A stretch of 64,000 nucleotides of DNA from Desulfobulbaceae bacterium BRH_c16a (GTDB lineage: Bacteria > Desulfobacterota > Desulfobulbia > Desulfobulbales > Desulfocapsaceae). The translations under genes and the position numbers were made by a program. Positions within the stretch are counted from its first letter, which is position 1; every line of letters starts with the position of its first letter. The stretch is from NCBI GenBank assembly GCA_000961725.1, contig LADS01000058.1, positions 124,001 to 188,000 on the forward strand, read 5' to 3'. Positions 62,210 to 64,000 of the stretch are shown here, piece after piece. The notes below the pieces were generated by a model. The model searched no databases, was not told the DNA's origin, and saw nothing but the letters and a program-made list of their open reading frames with translations.

Positions 62210-63394
62210 TTATCTCTTTCTCAATGACAGTATAAAGTCCATTAGTCGTGTTACCCCGTATACTATCTGGTGTTGAAGACCATACCAGAATCTGTCGACA
62301 AATGTGATTTGGCTGATCAGTTGCCATACTCGGAATGCTGTTGAGTTGTTTGTTGGTGTCGCGGAAAGAGCCGACTGCAATACCTTTCTATTTATAGAAT
62401 CTGTAAACGAGCCAGGTTTAAGTTTAGCCAGCAATGTTTCCGGAACTGGTGTCTGCATTATCGTTTTGCAATTAACAAGCAAATAATACAAGACTTTACG
62501 AGCATTCCACCGTTTTGCATGCAAAAAAAGAGTGGCTGAGTCAGGCTTCCACTGACACCAGACCTCATGGGCATCAAGAAGATTATGGGTACAAAAATCC
62601 AGATCTCTAAAAGCATGCACAGCCAAGTGAAGTAAGGTGTCTTCCGGAGATAAAATTCGGATATAATCAGATTGAAAGGCTGGATGTTGTGTGCTTCCCT
62701 TCCACAAATCTTCTTCTGCGATCGTGAAAAGATGAGGGTTGGTCAGCGCTCTGTGCACTTCGACTATAGGACCACCATTTCCCTTGGCAGAAAATACCCG
62801 TTCGAAAAGAGTTGAATATGTCGCCATCCTGGTATCGTCCAAGATGACGGGGTCAATGATATTATTCAAAAGGTTGCAGACACGTTCAAATTCATTTTCT
62901 TTTACTAGAAAATCGATATCTACGCCTAATCGTGGCGCATCCTGGGGATAAAGAGTGTCGGCAAAGGCTGAACCTTTGAGAATTATGGCAGAAATGGCGT
63001 TGTTCTGTAGAATATCGACAATTTTCTTTAGCCATTTTTTTTGTACTATATCATCTGCTATAGAGCGATAGGTGGCGTTCTTTAAGTGAGATAATGTTAT
63101 CGGTGAAATTCTGTCTTTCAGGTTGGCCTGTATTGTGTTGCGGTAAAGGAGTGGGTAGATTCCACCCGGCAGAGTGGTTCGAGATCCGGTTGACGTAAAT
63201 ATTGAATCCAGGACCTTGATGCTCTCTTCTACAGAAAAGAATTCTTGGTTGGATTCCTTGCTGAGTCTGGCAAAATTGAGCACAAACTGTAACGTCAAAT
63301 TTGTTTTTGCGGGGTATTGGGCGTTGCTTGGCATGGAATGAGATTCTATTGGCCGCAACCGTTTTGTGATAATGGCATCTCTTTGTAGCAGCAA
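62210..63394 (-). CDS. nucleotidyltransferase-family protein (NTP_transf_5 type)
   Basis: ISAIILKGSAFADTLYPQDAPRLGVDIDFLVKENEFERVCNLL. Confidence 0.78.
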   Translation of the reverse strand: MLLQRDAIITKRLRPIESHSMPSNAQYPAKTNLTLQFVLNFARLSKESNQEFFSVEESIKVLDSIFTSTGSRTTLPGGIYPLLYRNTIQANLKDRISPITLSHLKNATYRSIADDIVQKKWLKKIVDILQNNAISAIILKGSAFADTLYPQDAPRLGVDIDFLVKENEFERVCNLLNNIIDPVILDDTRMATYSTLFERVFSAKGNGGPIVEVHRALTNPHLFTIAEEDLWKGSTQHPAFQSDYIRILSPEDTLLHLAVHAFRDLDFCTHNLLDAHEVWCQWKPDSATLFLHAKRWNARKVLYYLLVNCKTIMQTPVPETLLAKLKPGSFTDSINRKVLQSALSATPTNNSTAFRVWQLISQITFVDRFWYGLQHQIVYGVTRLMDFILSLRKR

Positions 63395-63789
63395 ATATCT
63401 TCAACAAAACCGGTAATGATCTTATCGTCGAGGGTCAGCCAGGCATGTGCTTTGAGGCTGCCATCGTTTTCTTTGCTGACCCCGATATGCAGTTTGGTTT
63501 TGTATCCATGCGAAGAGAAAAGCACGTTGCCGGCTAATGCTTTTGAAAGGCAAGTGCTGAAAGGGATAATTCTGGCGGCTGCATCTAAGAGGGCGGCTAT
63601 TCTTTGGGAGGGTGAAGATTGTGGCCGGCTTGCAAAGAACTGCGCTGAAGCCTGGCTGTTATGGCGTGCGGCTCTCTCGAAGCTCTGATATGCCAGCCGG
63701 ATACGCCATGATATAAGGAGAAGGATTGCTCGACCGAAGAGCTTTTTTTCCTTGCGGGAGAGGCGTACATATTTAACGATCCGCTTCAA
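63346..63789 (-). CDS. lasso peptide biosynthesis B2-like (transglutaminase-fold) protein
   Basis: IIPFSTCLSKALAGNVLFSSHGYKTKLHIGVSKENDGSLKAHAWLTLDDKIITG: Cys/His/Asp arrangement of B2 proteases. Confidence 0.78.
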   Translation of the reverse strand: MKRIVKYVRLSRKEKKLFGRAILLLISWRIRLAYQSFERAARHNSQASAQFFASRPQSSPSQRIAALLDAAARIIPFSTCLSKALAGNVLFSSHGYKTKLHIGVSKENDGSLKAHAWLTLDDKIITGFVEDICCYKEMPLSQNGCGQ

Positions 63790-64000
63790 CCTTGACCTCG
63801 ATTAATGAGTTTGCCGCCATATCATTGAGAAATGTTATTAAGTGCGCAGTGCAATCTTCTTCTGACACATTAAATTCTTGCAGTATTCGTGATTTCAGGT
63901 CATCAAACTTTTTTTGTTTTTCCAGCTCTTCCCAGACCACCGTGCCAACTTCGTTCAGTCCGCAGTATTTTCCGGTTTTCATATTCAAGATTACGGTTTC
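63773..64000 (-). CDS. PqqD-like / lasso B1-like RRE protein, open at right edge
   Basis: ETVILNMKTGKYCGLNEVGTVVWEELEKQKKFDDLKSRILQEFNVSEEDCTAHLITFLNDMAANSLI; frame stays open to 64000. Confidence 0.75.
   Translation of the reverse strand, partial: ETVILNMKTGKYCGLNEVGTVVWEELEKQKKFDDLKSRILQEFNVSEEDCTAHLITFLNDMAANSLIEVKVEADR

Overview
Window from a high-GC, sulfate-reducer-like (Desulfobacterota-type) genome; the taxonomy is inferred from gene content only. Left part (1-7.2 kb): an Hdr/Mvh-type bifurcation-hydrogenase operon. Four of its five genes are split in the ORF track by in-frame TGA codons at positions where homologues carry Cys, and each TGA is followed by a bacterial-SECIS-like hairpin. 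I read these as four selenoproteins: an HdrD-like CCG protein, HdrA, MvhD and the NiFe(Se) hydrogenase large subunit. Next come HypD, a HypA lacking its Zn-ribbon, MauE/DoxX and rhodanese proteins, a PAS histidine kinase, a decayed CheB-CheR-PAS fusion, OsmC, a radical SAM protein, GltB and GltD. Region 23.7-32.7 kb is a rearranged junkyard: an IS701-like element, many MNT/HEPN toxin-antitoxin genes and remnants, a VapBC-like pair, and repeated fragments of the nearby sat-cysC gene (intact at 32.8-34.5 kb) alternating with a GTTGGGCT(N4)AGCCCAAC palindrome. Region 35.7-46.9 kb is a RiPP island: a Cys-containing precursor candidate, PqqD-like RRE, three radical SAM/SPASM proteins (one fused to an HprK-like kinase domain), an S24/S26 peptidase, an ABC exporter, an HprK-like kinase, an asparagine-synthase-like lasso cyclase and a lasso-type precursor missing from the ORF track. 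A nested IS composite (47.0-49.8 kb) separates this from an AT-rich exopolysaccharide cluster (50-62 kb). At the right edge are a nucleotidyltransferase, a lasso B2-like protein and a PqqD/B1-like protein.
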